From assembly GCF_963678635.1 (NCBI RefSeq), contig NC_087065.1, positions 4,728,209-4,792,208 of the forward strand: a stretch of 64,000 bases of DNA. Reading direction: 5' to 3'. Below, in pieces: positions 55,389 to 63,950 of this stretch (the stretch's first letter is position 1; each line of letters begins with the position of its first letter). Made by a program: the position numbers and the translations under genes. The stretch is from Symsagittifera roscoffensis. Taxonomy: Eukaryota > Xenacoelomorpha > Acoela > Convolutidae. Below the pieces are notes generated by a model. The model was not told where the DNA came from. It saw only the letters and a program-made list of their open reading frames with translations, and did not search any database.

Positions 55389-58300
55389 GACCAGTTCCCA
55401 AAATATAGGAACAAAGAACAAAATGATCAACTGATCAAATTTATTGTAAGCGAAACATTTAAATCAGACGAACATTATACATCCAACCAGCAGAAAATTG
55501 ATAGCACTATTCAATTCCTTTCCGAGTTTGATTTCACACAAAGTGATCTATCGGACGATGAGTTTGTCGATCTACTCCAAATCATCATACAAGACATTGA
55601 TGTATATTCTCATCATAAGTACGATATTGGAAAAACGAAACACAAGTTCCATATACCCCTTAAAAAAGATGCCACATTCAAAAAACAACGACCAAGCAAA
55701 ATACCCATCCATTTACGAGACAAACTCGACAAATTAATGGACGAACTAATACAAGCTGGTATAATACGCGAGTTAAACGAAAATGATGATATGAACTCCT
55801 GGTTCGTAAATCCTGTTATAATACTTCCTAAAAAGGACTACGTAAAACTAGTATTAGATGCTCGGTACCTGAACTCAATAACCGATACTAGTAATTGTAG
55901 CTGGCCACTTGAACCTTTACAGGTGTTGATGACTCGGATAAATGGCTCGTATTTTACAAGCAGTGATTTATCATGCGCTTATCACCAAGTGCCTCTCACT
56001 GAAGAAGCTCAAAAACTTACTAGTTTTATTGTCGGAGGAAGACAATATACTTACCAAGTCGGTTTTTATGGTTTAAAACCACTTCCAAACTTCTTTAGTA
56101 AACTAATGAGATACGCTTTTGGTCCGCTTATAAAAACAAAAAAGGCAATAACATATATTGACGATACTCTTCTACAGAGTAAAAATAAAAACGAAATGTT
56201 TGATACTATCAGAGAGTACCACTCTTTGCTTCGTAAAGCAAACCTTAAAGCAGCTCCCGATAAAACATTTTTTTTCCTACGAAAAGTGAAGTTCCTTGGT
56301 CACGTGGTATCGGAAGAAGGTCTTTCTCCTATAGCTTCTCGCATAGATGATATAAAAAACCTAAAATCACCCGAATCTAAAACTGAAGTACTGGGTGTTC
56401 TCGGAGTAATGGGATTCTATAGTACTTACATAATTAACTTTCATGTAGATGCGAAATGTCTATACGAGCTTGCAAACACCGAAAACAAATTTCAATGGCT
56501 ACCATGTCATGAAGCCGTTTTTCAGAAATTGAAAGACAGATTTTGCCATGATATTGCTAATGCAATCCCAAACACAGATTACCCATTTCACATTCACGCA
56601 GACTCTTCGAATGTAGGAACTGGATGTATTTTAATCCAAGCCTTTCCAGACGGAAAGAAAATTGTATCCGCAAACTCCAGGGTTTTTGATAAAGCCGAAC
56701 AGAAAATGTCACCACAGCATCGTGAACTGTGTGGTATTATATCTGCTCTTCAAACATATGAATTCTATATTATAGGTTCACCATTCCCCATATATCTGTA
56801 TTGTGACCATCGACCAATTTTATTTTTATGGTCCAGAAAAGGACAACTTTCACACCGATTTTTTAAATATCAGGTTGTGCTGACTAAGTTTCATAATCTA
56901 AAAATTATCTACACACCAGGCACAAACTTAGCTTTCCCTGACCTTTTAAGCCGAAATGTTCCAATCGCTGATATTAAAAAATATCAAATTGAACATAAAA
57001 CAATTCCAAATGAAATAAAATTTGTTCTAGATACCGGAGAACAAATCAATTATTCTGTGCTTCACAAAGAAGACAAAAATACAACACACAACGATTGCTA
57101 TCCAATCATTGCTCAATTGCATGGTGGGAAAAGGAAACTTATAGATATAAGTGAAAAAGGTGACTTCAGCATTGAAGAAGCACCAGATTACTATGAAGAA
57201 TCTTGCAACGCAATCCAGAACATAACAGATTTCTTTAAATTTGGCAAACAAATCAACCAAATAAAAAAATTGTCAACTCAAAATATTTACGAAGAAATAC
57301 CTGAAGAACTTTTCGCTCTGGATGACGATCTGGATAACCAAGAGTGGATAGAACTTTGCGAGGGCAATGTCGAACAAAGTCTAACTGACGAGTTTGAACA
57401 GGCAAAACAAGATTTTGAAAATAGAACTAAAATATCAAAGCTAATTGAACCAATTAGCTTGCACTCAGAAAAAGGAAAAAATGATTTACTAGATTTAATC
57501 ATTAAATTGACAGATTTCGCAAAAACTGCTGCTCTTGACGTAGAAACAATTGTCCAAGAACAATTAAAAGATCAAGTAATTGAAACTGTCAAAAAATGGG
57601 TCAAAAGAGGTACAAAACCAGAAACCAAACCTCATCGACATCAAGATAAAGCTATAAGAGCTTATCTTCGACAGTTTGATCTCCTGTTTATTGAAAATCA
57701 AAATGAATTATTGTGTATTCATGAATATAACGATGATTGCTCACAAACCCCAAAAATATGTTTGCCCCTATCATTATTTCTCAACAGTTTCAAGCTAGCC
57801 CATAGTCATCCATTAAGTGGTCATCACGGAGAATCAAAAACATTAGAAAGTATTAAAAGATACTTTTATTGGCCCGGACTTTATAAATGGGTAAAAATGC
57901 TTCTTCACGATTGTCTTGATTGTCAAAAAAACAAGCCAAAAAGAAAAGATTTAAATGAAGCTCCTTTACAGCAATGGGGTCAACTAGAAAGAACACCAAT
58001 GAAAACAATTCACATTGACCACAAAGGTCCACTCAGACCAATGAGTAACGGCAAAAACTATTGTTTAGTTGTTGTAGACGCATTTTCTCGATATATACAA
58101 GTATATCCTTGCAAACACGCCGATTCAAAGGAAACAATCAATCTCCTTGAAAAATATATCACATCATTTGGCATTCCACAACAAATCATTCATGATAATG
58201 GAAGTGCTTTTATAAGCAATGATTTCATTCATTGGTCATTTGAATTAGGTATTACACTTAGACCAAGAACTACATACGCACCATGGACAAACGGCAAAGT

Positions 58301-59552
58301 TGAGGTCCAAAATAAACATTTAACTCAATATTTCAGGCATTTTATAAATGATGCTGGTTCTGATTGGTCAGAACTGACAGACAAATTTGCTTTTGCTCAC
58401 AACACCGCCGTCAATTCAAGTACTGGTTATACGCCATACGAAATCGTATTTGGCATTAAACCACAAATTCCAATAAGCCTAAAACTAGGATTATTTCGTG
58501 ATAATGATAAACGATGCATATCAGAATATTGCACCGGCCTTTCACCTCATGTTCATAGTGAAGAAAGAGTAAAAAATGAGAAAATCGATAAATTACTCCA
58601 AAACCGAATATCCTCAGAAATTTTAAAAAGGGAGAATCTTTTTAAAACAATTTACAGCAATACTTATATACATTGCCGCCGCGTCACTAATCAAGCGCAT
58701 TATTTTCGAAATCAACATAAGCTAGGTAAGCCAATCAAAATTGGCAGTAAAGTATTACTGGAAAATAGATCTAAACCGCTTTTAAGGTCCCAAAAGCTGC
58801 TACATTTAAGATCTGGCCCATATACTGTAGTTGAACAAGTAACAGATGTCAACTATAAAATAGAAAACGACACAACCTCAGAGAAAAAAATAGTACACCG
58901 TAATCATATTGTTGAATACTTCCCAAAAGAAAACATAATGCCAAAACTGGTTACTGAATATTCAACCGATCCAATGTCCGATGGTTTTTATAATCATCTA
59001 ACAAATCGACAAATAGACAATTTTAATCAGCCAAAAAAGACTGAATTCGCGAATTATTCCTATTGGCCAGTGATATCTAGTGGATATCAACATATGACAA
59101 ACCACGATTCTACAATTAGGGAATCTGAACAAAATAAGTCGCCAAAACAAAGTTCTGATTCCGGACAGGAAACTATGAACTTAAGGACTTTATTCGAATC
59201 AACATCATTCAATCCCGATATACAGCCTATTACTAGTTCTACGCCATACCCAAAACGTGTATTAAATGAACTAAGTGAACTCGATGGCCCAAGTAGCTCG
59301 CAAAGCCACCGGAACATTAGAACACAGTTTAATGTTTCACCACCCCAAAATTTTTATCAGCTTTCTAATAATTCAGCAGGATTTTCAAATTATGCTCAAT
59401 CCCCAAATAATTCAGAAAACTACTACGAAAATAGCCTCTATACGCCTATTCCTGAAGTCAGCTCAGAAAGGCCAAAAAGAACTAAACGTCCCACACAAAA
59501 ATTCGGAAATCCAATTCCATCTAGTCTCATATCCAGATTTGGAAAAAAGTAA
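55389..59552 (+). CDS. Reverse transcriptase, RNase H and integrase (rest of pol), Ty3/gypsy type
   Basis: The frame is the same as the protease-macrodomain part and is open directly after its TGA; the first ATG after it, in frame, is at 55737. Counting from that ATG: RT with FTSSDLSCAYHQV (about 73-85), VGFYGLKPLPNFF and the catalytic YIDD (140-143); RNase H with HIHADSSNVG, HRELCG and YCDHRPI; integrase HHCC (HSHPLSGHHGES ... CLDCQKNK); and a DDE core with HIDHKGPL, IHDNGSAFI and KVEVQNKH. A GPY/F-type module (LRSGPYTVVEQV) and HRNHIVEYF follow, then a Ser/Asn-rich tail. All catalytic residues I can check are present. RT and domain order place it with Ty3/gypsy and not BEL/Pao. Confidence 0.92.
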   Translation, partial: DQFPKYRNKEQNDQLIKFIVSETFKSDEHYTSNQQKIDSTIQFLSEFDFTQSDLSDDEFVDLLQIIIQDIDVYSHHKYDIGKTKHKFHIPLKKDATFKKQRPSKIPIHLRDKLDKLMDELIQAGIIRELNENDDMNSWFVNPVIILPKKDYVKLVLDARYLNSITDTSNCSWPLEPLQVLMTRINGSYFTSSDLSCAYHQVPLTEEAQKLTSFIVGGRQYTYQVGFYGLKPLPNFFSKLMRYAFGPLIKTKKAITYIDDTLLQSKNKNEMFDTIREYHSLLRKANLKAAPDKTFFFLRKVKFLGHVVSEEGLSPIASRIDDIKNLKSPESKTEVLGVLGVMGFYSTYIINFHVDAKCLYELANTENKFQWLPCHEAVFQKLKDRFCHDIANAIPNTDYPFHIHADSSNVGTGCILIQAFPDGKKIVSANSRVFDKAEQKMSPQHRELCGIISALQTYEFYIIGSPFPIYLYCDHRPILFLWSRKGQLSHRFFKYQVVLTKFHNLKIIYTPGTNLAFPDLLSRNVPIADIKKYQIEHKTIPNEIKFVLDTGEQINYSVLHKEDKNTTHNDCYPIIAQLHGGKRKLIDISEKGDFSIEEAPDYYEESCNAIQNITDFFKFGKQINQIKKLSTQNIYEEIPEELFALDDDLDNQEWIELCEGNVEQSLTDEFEQAKQDFENRTKISKLIEPISLHSEKGKNDLLDLIIKLTDFAKTAALDVETIVQEQLKDQVIETVKKWVKRGTKPETKPHRHQDKAIRAYLRQFDLLFIENQNELLCIHEYNDDCSQTPKICLPLSLFLNSFKLAHSHPLSGHHGESKTLESIKRYFYWPGLYKWVKMLLHDCLDCQKNKPKRKDLNEAPLQQWGQLERTPMKTIHIDHKGPLRPMSNGKNYCLVVVDAFSRYIQVYPCKHADSKETINLLEKYITSFGIPQQIIHDNGSAFISNDFIHWSFELGITLRPRTTYAPWTNGKVEVQNKHLTQYFRHFINDAGSDWSELTDKFAFAHNTAVNSSTGYTPYEIVFGIKPQIPISLKLGLFRDNDKRCISEYCTGLSPHVHSEERVKNEKIDKLLQNRISSEILKRENLFKTIYSNTYIHCRRVTNQAHYFRNQHKLGKPIKIGSKVLLENRSKPLLRSQKLLHLRSGPYTVVEQVTDVNYKIENDTTSEKKIVHRNHIVEYFPKENIMPKLVTEYSTDPMSDGFYNHLTNRQIDNFNQPKKTEFANYSYWPVISSGYQHMTNHDSTIRESEQNKSPKQSSDSGQETMNLRTLFESTSFNPDIQPITSSTPYPKRVLNELSELDGPSSSQSHRNIRTQFNVSPPQNFYQLSNNSAGFSNYAQSPNNSENYYENSLYTPIPEVSSERPKRTKRPTQKFGNPIPSSLISRFGKK

Positions 59553-59572
59553 AGACAAATGGATATAAGAAA

Positions 59573-59584
59573 AATAAATTTATT
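59573..59584. terminator. Palindromic bidirectional poly(A) signal
   Basis: AATAAATTTATT reads AATAAA on both strands. It lies 20 bases after the pol stop and 5 bases beyond the stop of the antisense gene, so it could serve the 3' ends of two converging transcripts. Confidence 0.55.
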
Positions 59585-59588
59585 TTCT

Positions 59589-59813
59589 TTAAATTTCGCC
59601 CCAAGGCAACTTTGACTCAAAATTATTCGCTATTTCATGTATAATTTTATTAGCACACAATAATTCTAGAGTCACTTTTTCGCTACTTTGTCTTGACTGC
59701 TTGCTTTTGGCTACTAGCTGCAATACCGGCTCGGGTTGCCACCACGCCATTGTAATCCTTTTTAGCATATCGAGCTTTTCTCGTCCGTTCTCCATGAACA
59801 TGCTTCTATAGAA
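59589..59813 (-). CDS. Antisense accessory gene, exon 2
   Basis: On the minus strand, after acceptor TGTTGTTTTAG, the frame continues in phase 0 from exon 1 and stops at TAA (59589-59591), 36 bases from the converging pol stop. It encodes 74 residues, FYRSMFMENGREKLDMLKRI then TMAWWQPEPVLQLV and a Lys/Ser-rich, helix-like end. No known domain recognised. The intron is 105 bases (59814-59918) with GTGAGT and TTTTAG borders. Confidence 0.7.
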   Translation of the reverse strand, partial: FYRSMFMENGREKLDMLKRITMAWWQPEPVLQLVAKSKQSRQSSEKVTLELLCANKIIHEIANNFESKLPWGEI

Positions 59814-59918
59814 CTAAAACAACAATAAAAACATTAGTTTCTAAACGAAACAGAAACATTATGTCAAAATATAACTGTATTATTGAATTTGTAATCAAAT
59901 ACTCAAAAGTATACTCAC

Positions 59919-60269
59919 ATCCTCACCAAGGAGCAGACCGATCAACTCTATTGAATCGCTGGACAATTGGTCAATTTCCTCCCAACAATTGGACATGATA
60001 TCAGCATTCCTATCCAAATTGAATTTTATTATTTGGGCTGACCACCATTCGGCTTCCCGCAAAAGCGGAACGTCGAACAAATAATTGCCGTTAGTGAATA
60101 GTAGGTACTCTACTCTTGAAATAAGGAGATCTGAATTATACATAAATTCAAATATTTTTTTTCTCTCCTCCTTTCTCTCATTACTTATATCCCAAAGCGG
60201 AATACTTTTCAAAGGCTCTAATTTTTCTGGATACTTGAGCCAGTTATCAGCATCATCTTTTGTAGCCAT
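59919..60269 (-). CDS. Antisense accessory gene, exon 1
   Basis: ATG at 60269 (minus strand), 117 codons, ending GGTGAGGAT|GTGAGT with phase 0. With exon 2 the product is 191 residues: acidic and Trp-rich, predicted mostly helical (YPEKLEPLKSIPLWDIS, LREAEWWSAQIIKFNLD, SSDSIELIGLLLGED), with no signal peptide or membrane segment. It lies head-to-head with the env promoter and tail-to-tail with pol. The exon-intron structure with an open frame on both sides argues for a real gene. I do not recognise the family, and both a viral accessory protein and a captured host gene are possible. Confidence 0.7.
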
Positions 60270-60654
60270 ATTTTCAATCAGTTAGTAGTCAATAAATTCA
60301 AGACGAAAGCTTCTGCTAAAGTACTAATTTCTGACCAAATGGTGAGAACATATGGTTATTTGCAAACTCAAAACATATGGTTGAAGCAAACATGCTTATC
60401 ACTACCGTCCTAACTTGCAAAGCAACCCCCTCCCAACGGCCGTAGACACGTGCCAGTAAAAACAAATACGGCACAGTATAACTGAACAGCCGGCTTTGCT
60501 AAAACCTGTCTTAAACAAACAAATTTTATCAGAATCTGAGCTATATAAACCAGCAAAAATAAGCCCAGAATCATTCTTTCAAAAACTTCTCAACCTCCAA
60601 AACCTTCCTCTGATACTTCTCAGCAATTGCAAAAATCAATAAATTTCAAAAATA
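60270..60654. promoter_or_regulatory. Divergent internal promoter between the antisense gene and env
   Basis: TATATAA at 60542-60548 lies about 110 bases before the env ATG, with a CT-rich leader like that after the 53302 TATA box. AACATATGGTT occurs twice (60347 and 60372), and AGAACATATGG (60345-60355) is the exact inverse of the U3 word at 53121. This supports a shared factor controlling the LTR and the internal promoter. No clear TATA is visible for the minus-strand gene. Confidence 0.6.
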
Positions 60655-62055
60655 ATGTCTAAAATCACCGATCTCGAAGAAGGCGAAATAATGGACCTTG
60701 ATCAATCAACGGACCAAATAATCGATGATTTGCTGAGAGTAAGTATAATTTCTATTTTCCGCCGCCGCCAAAAATTGAAACTTTTCTGGTTAGCTATATA
60801 CGCTCTTTTAATATTTCCCCAACAAATCTGCGCTTTTAATCCAGAAGACAATCTCTACGCTAATACAGCAAAAGATCTAAAAATTGCGCATTTTGATTGT
60901 CAACTAATGACATCGAACAAAATGTTCTCACTTAATAAAGTAGCTCCTTGCAAAATACAACCTGAAAATATTGAAACCACAACTGCCGAGGTTACTCTTT
61001 ACCAACGGCATTATAGCACAAAAATTAACGCGACAATGTGTCGTATAAAACACCAATCTATCCGATGGTTTTGTGATTCTTTCGATTCAAGCGGAATAGA
61101 CGCTCGCCAAAATATAATCACAACTGATATACACATTTCCCCTGATACTTGTAAACACGCCGCCGAACGGGGATATGTTAACTTAGGATACTTAGAAAAT
61201 ATTCCTTTTCGCTTCGACGAAAAAATCGTCACTAATACAAATAGAGGCAAAGTTGATGGCGAATACCACAACGAATGCAGCGATCGTTCTTGGATCCATT
61301 TGGATACTTTCGAATCATACATGCAAAATATTTCCTTAACTGTCAATCTAAAAGATGGCACCGTTAATAACTGGCAAAACATTCCATTACCTTGTCCTGT
61401 ATATGAAAACGGATGTGAAACAACATCACTCGACCCTTTTGCATATACTTGGAACGAGCCCGAAAACTGCATTTTTTCGGTTCTCAATAAATTCGAAGCA
61501 AAAATGATTCGAAATGAAGAAAATTATTATATTGTAAAAGACTCTTTTACTAAAATATCTAACCACCATGTTCGAGGTAGAGACACTCAACAATTTATGC
61601 TAAAAATTCTAAATAAACCACAATCTTTATGTGGACACCCAAAAATAGTCTACCCAACCCAATACGAATCATTGTTCATAGCATACCAAAACGGTTTTAA
61701 TATGGATACTGGTTTACAAATAAAACCGAGTGCTAATACAGGAATTATTCATTCGGAGCCAAATTTGACTTACGTAAAATACGCAGAAGATGAAAATTAT
61801 CCCTTTGCACCGGGACAAATAGACTACGAAGCTCATCTAGGAACAAAACTAGAGCTTATTCTTTTTCGAAGCTTTTACATGCTTCGAACTGCCGAATTGG
61901 CACTTTTAACGAATCAATGTGAGTTAGAACGCTCCATGATTCTCAATACTTTAATGCTCTCTATCGAAAGCCCGCGTTTAGCCGGCTACATTTTGACCCG
62001 AAATAGGTCTATGTTTTTAGAGACCAATGGCAATGTTGCCTGGCTCTATCACTGA
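60655..62055 (+). CDS. Chuvirus-type envelope glycoprotein, N-terminal part
   Basis: ATG 60655 follows the internal TATA box. Residues 1-28 are acidic and shared with the spliced product. After the unused donor comes a hydrophobic stretch (LFWLAIYALLIFPQQICAF, about 44-63) suited to be a signal peptide, then a Cys-rich ectodomain. Near the end NRSMFLETNGNVAWLYH together with the preceding LAGYILT is a hallmark of glycoproteins of chuviruses (Jingchuvirales, class III-like fusogens), known also as captured env genes in arthropod LTR elements. A TGA (62053-62055) interrupts the frame, which then continues. Role in relatives: membrane fusion and entry. Family assignment is from motif recognition. 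Confidence 0.75.
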   Translation: MSKITDLEEGEIMDLDQSTDQIIDDLLRVSIISIFRRRQKLKLFWLAIYALLIFPQQICAFNPEDNLYANTAKDLKIAHFDCQLMTSNKMFSLNKVAPCKIQPENIETTTAEVTLYQRHYSTKINATMCRIKHQSIRWFCDSFDSSGIDARQNIITTDIHISPDTCKHAAERGYVNLGYLENIPFRFDEKIVTNTNRGKVDGEYHNECSDRSWIHLDTFESYMQNISLTVNLKDGTVNNWQNIPLPCPVYENGCETTSLDPFAYTWNEPENCIFSVLNKFEAKMIRNEENYYIVKDSFTKISNHHVRGRDTQQFMLKILNKPQSLCGHPKIVYPTQYESLFIAYQNGFNMDTGLQIKPSANTGIIHSEPNLTYVKYAEDENYPFAPGQIDYEAHLGTKLELILFRSFYMLRTAELALLTNQCELERSMILNTLMLSIESPRLAGYILTRNRSMFLETNGNVAWLYH

Positions 62056-62927
62056 CCAAAATTTTATTCTCCATTACAATTAATGGATGCATGCTATAAT
62101 CGGATACCAATTATGTATCGCGAAAAAATTCATTTCGTCGACCCGATCACTCGACAAACTTTTAAATCGGCAGATCAACAAGACTAATCCGATCAACATT
62201 TAAATCTTTATCAACTAGATGTTGATAACGATAATTCTTGGATCGAACTCACACCCTCTATTACTAGAGTAAAAGGTCCAGATCTGTTTAAGCCGAAAGA
62301 AATTAAACGACAAGTAAAACACTCTCTTGCATCTAGTCATGATGCTTCTATTTACACTTATGCACAAATGCAAAAATTTTGGAGCATGATTACTGATCAC
62401 TCTGAAATGAAGGGAATTTTACAAAAAGTATCCCAAACTTTTCTTAATGCAAGAAAACACTTCTATCCGGACTCGAGTAGTCAATACGGATCTACGCAAA
62501 ACATATACTAAGATTATCTTATCTCGCCTGATTTTTGGAAGAACGAGTACACTCGTGTTTTTGGTACAATACAGTACTATTTAGAAAGATGCGGAATAAT
62601 ATTCGCCTCTTTCCTTTTCGTCAAATTTATACTCGACGCTCTTGTATTTGTAATAAAAGTATTACACATACACAAACTAACCGGCCGAACTCTTCATTTC
62701 GGAAAAATTATGTTAGCCGCCTCTTACAATATACTTTTCACTTCTATAGTGACTTCAATATTCGCTCAAAATGAGAACGATCAAAATATTGAGCTTGATC
62801 ATAGGCCTCAGGCACCTCAACAAGAGGATTCTGAAAACGAAAATCAGGATAAAATTTATCCTAGACTCCAACTAGTTGATTACAATAATCGACCCGCTGT
62901 ACCGGTCTAATTTATTCTATGTTTTAG
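60739..62927 (+). other. Predicted retained/alternative intron containing most of env
   Basis: The donor CTGAGA|GTAAGTAT (60738/60739) is a full consensus. The acceptor TTCTATGTTTTAG|GAT (62927/62928) has a pyrimidine-rich approach. Both ends are phase 0. Removal joins the first 28 env codons to the downstream ORF, while retention gives env, as in the env/regulatory splicing of complex retroviruses. Confidence 0.65.
62056..62910 (+). pseudogene. Envelope glycoprotein, C-terminal part, interrupted by stops
   Basis: The env frame continues to 62910 without a frameshift but with in-frame TGA 62053, TAA 62185 and TAA 62509. The last segment (from about 62512) contains RCGIIFASFLFVKFILDALV and LAASYNILFTSIVTSIF, membrane-spanning or fusion-associated segments near the C-terminus as in chuvirus glycoproteins, then an acidic tail. 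Point-like breaks without indels suggest recent decay. Confidence 0.75.
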
Positions 62928-63608
62928 GATATGCCCACTGATCTTCTTCAAACTCCACTCGAAGAAGACTTACTCGATTTCGAAAACCTTCTGTCTCTTA
63001 ATGACCCTATGGAAATGCCATCCAAAACAATCAACCCGATTAATCAACCAAAATTGAATACCAACTTTAAAATTCCAAAAGTGAAAAATTCTAATTGCAT
63101 TCAAAAGAGAAAAGCAATTGTCCGACCTTTCAAAATTCTCCCCTCTTCTTCAACTAGGAAAAACCTAGAATCTGAAACTGTAATAGTTCACCAATCCGCA
63201 AACTCTCTAGAACTTGAATCAAAAATTGCGATTCAAGTCAAAAAGGAACAAAACCTCAGCCCTAGGAAACCACCAAATTTTGACACCAGTCTAAATTATG
63301 CGCTCTCTCCCTTTATTAACCGATTTAAGATAGACACCTATCACCCTTACCAAAACGGTAACGGTGCATACCGTCTGGTTAATCCACAACTCCCCCATCA
63401 ACATATTTGTGTTCCTGCAGCCTTTATAACTGCCCAAATGCAGACTCCAATCCTTGACTCCTACACGGATCAAGTGCAAAAGAATTACATAAACGACTTA
63501 AATCGCATCAATCAAATGCAGAAAACCATAACAGTGCTCCGGGAAAAAAATAAGGACCTCAGCAATAAATATCTGAGCCTAAAAACCCAGGTGGAAGGAA
63601 ACTATTAG
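62928..63608 (+). CDS. Downstream spliced regulatory-type ORF
   Basis: 227 codons from the acceptor to TAG; an in-frame ATG follows one codon in (62931), so independent initiation is also possible. The start is acidic and Leu-rich (LLQTPLEEDLLDFENLL), resembling an acidic activation region and continuing the acidic first exon. A basic patch (CIQKRKAIVRPFK) lies at about residues 60-72. The middle is Pro/Tyr/Asn-rich. The last 40 residues are heptad-like (INQMQKTITVLREKNKDLSN), a possible coiled coil. No signal peptide or membrane segment. A transcriptional or post-transcriptional regulator is a reasonable guess by analogy with complex retroviruses; no family is recognised. Confidence 0.65.
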   Translation, partial: DMPTDLLQTPLEEDLLDFENLLSLNDPMEMPSKTINPINQPKLNTNFKIPKVKNSNCIQKRKAIVRPFKILPSSSTRKNLESETVIVHQSANSLELESKIAIQVKKEQNLSPRKPPNFDTSLNYALSPFINRFKIDTYHPYQNGNGAYRLVNPQLPHQHICVPAAFITAQMQTPILDSYTDQVQKNYINDLNRINQMQKTITVLREKNKDLSNKYLSLKTQVEGNY

Positions 63609-63841
63609 TTTCAAGACTATCTATTAACCTCCTTTCTTTTTATTTTTTAACTCCAACTGTGATTTGGCCGCCGCCACTTTACAAAGTATGTATGCTTCTA
63701 CAATTATAGTCCAGTATTGCTGATAAGTATATTCGCTAAACCAAATTTGAAAAATTGTATTTGATGTTATATTTCTCAAAAGTATCCAGCTGTGATTTGG
63801 CCGCCGCCACTGCTCTACTCTACATGCACATAGACTACACG
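63609..63841. repeat. 3' non-coding region with repeated TGTGATTTGGCCGCCGCCAC
   Basis: The 20-base word occurs exactly at about 63659 and again about 132 bases later (63791), each preceded by CCA(A/G)C. A related GCGATTTGG word lies in the 5' leader at 53591. This may be part of the 3' non-coding region or LTR, but no match to the U3-like region was found within the window. Confidence 0.5.
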
Positions 63842-63950
63842 CAGCCATTCTTCAACCAACTACAAGCAGCCATTCTTCAACCAACTACAAGCAGCCATTC
63901 TTCAACCGACTACAAGCAGCCATTCATCAACCGACTACACTACAAGCCGC
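63842..63950. repeat. 25-bp tandem repeat at the window edge
   Basis: About four units of CAGCCATTCTTCAACCAACT plus ACAAG, with 25-base period and a few substitutions (ACCGACT in later units). A shorter degenerate unit ends in CTACAAGCCGCCAC. The function is not apparent. Confidence 0.85.

Noticed and set aside
61011-61487. 158-codon minus-strand frame opposite env
   Set aside because: Antisense shadow of the glycoprotein ORF with no splice sites or recognisable motif, in contrast to the well-bordered antisense gene at 59589-60269.
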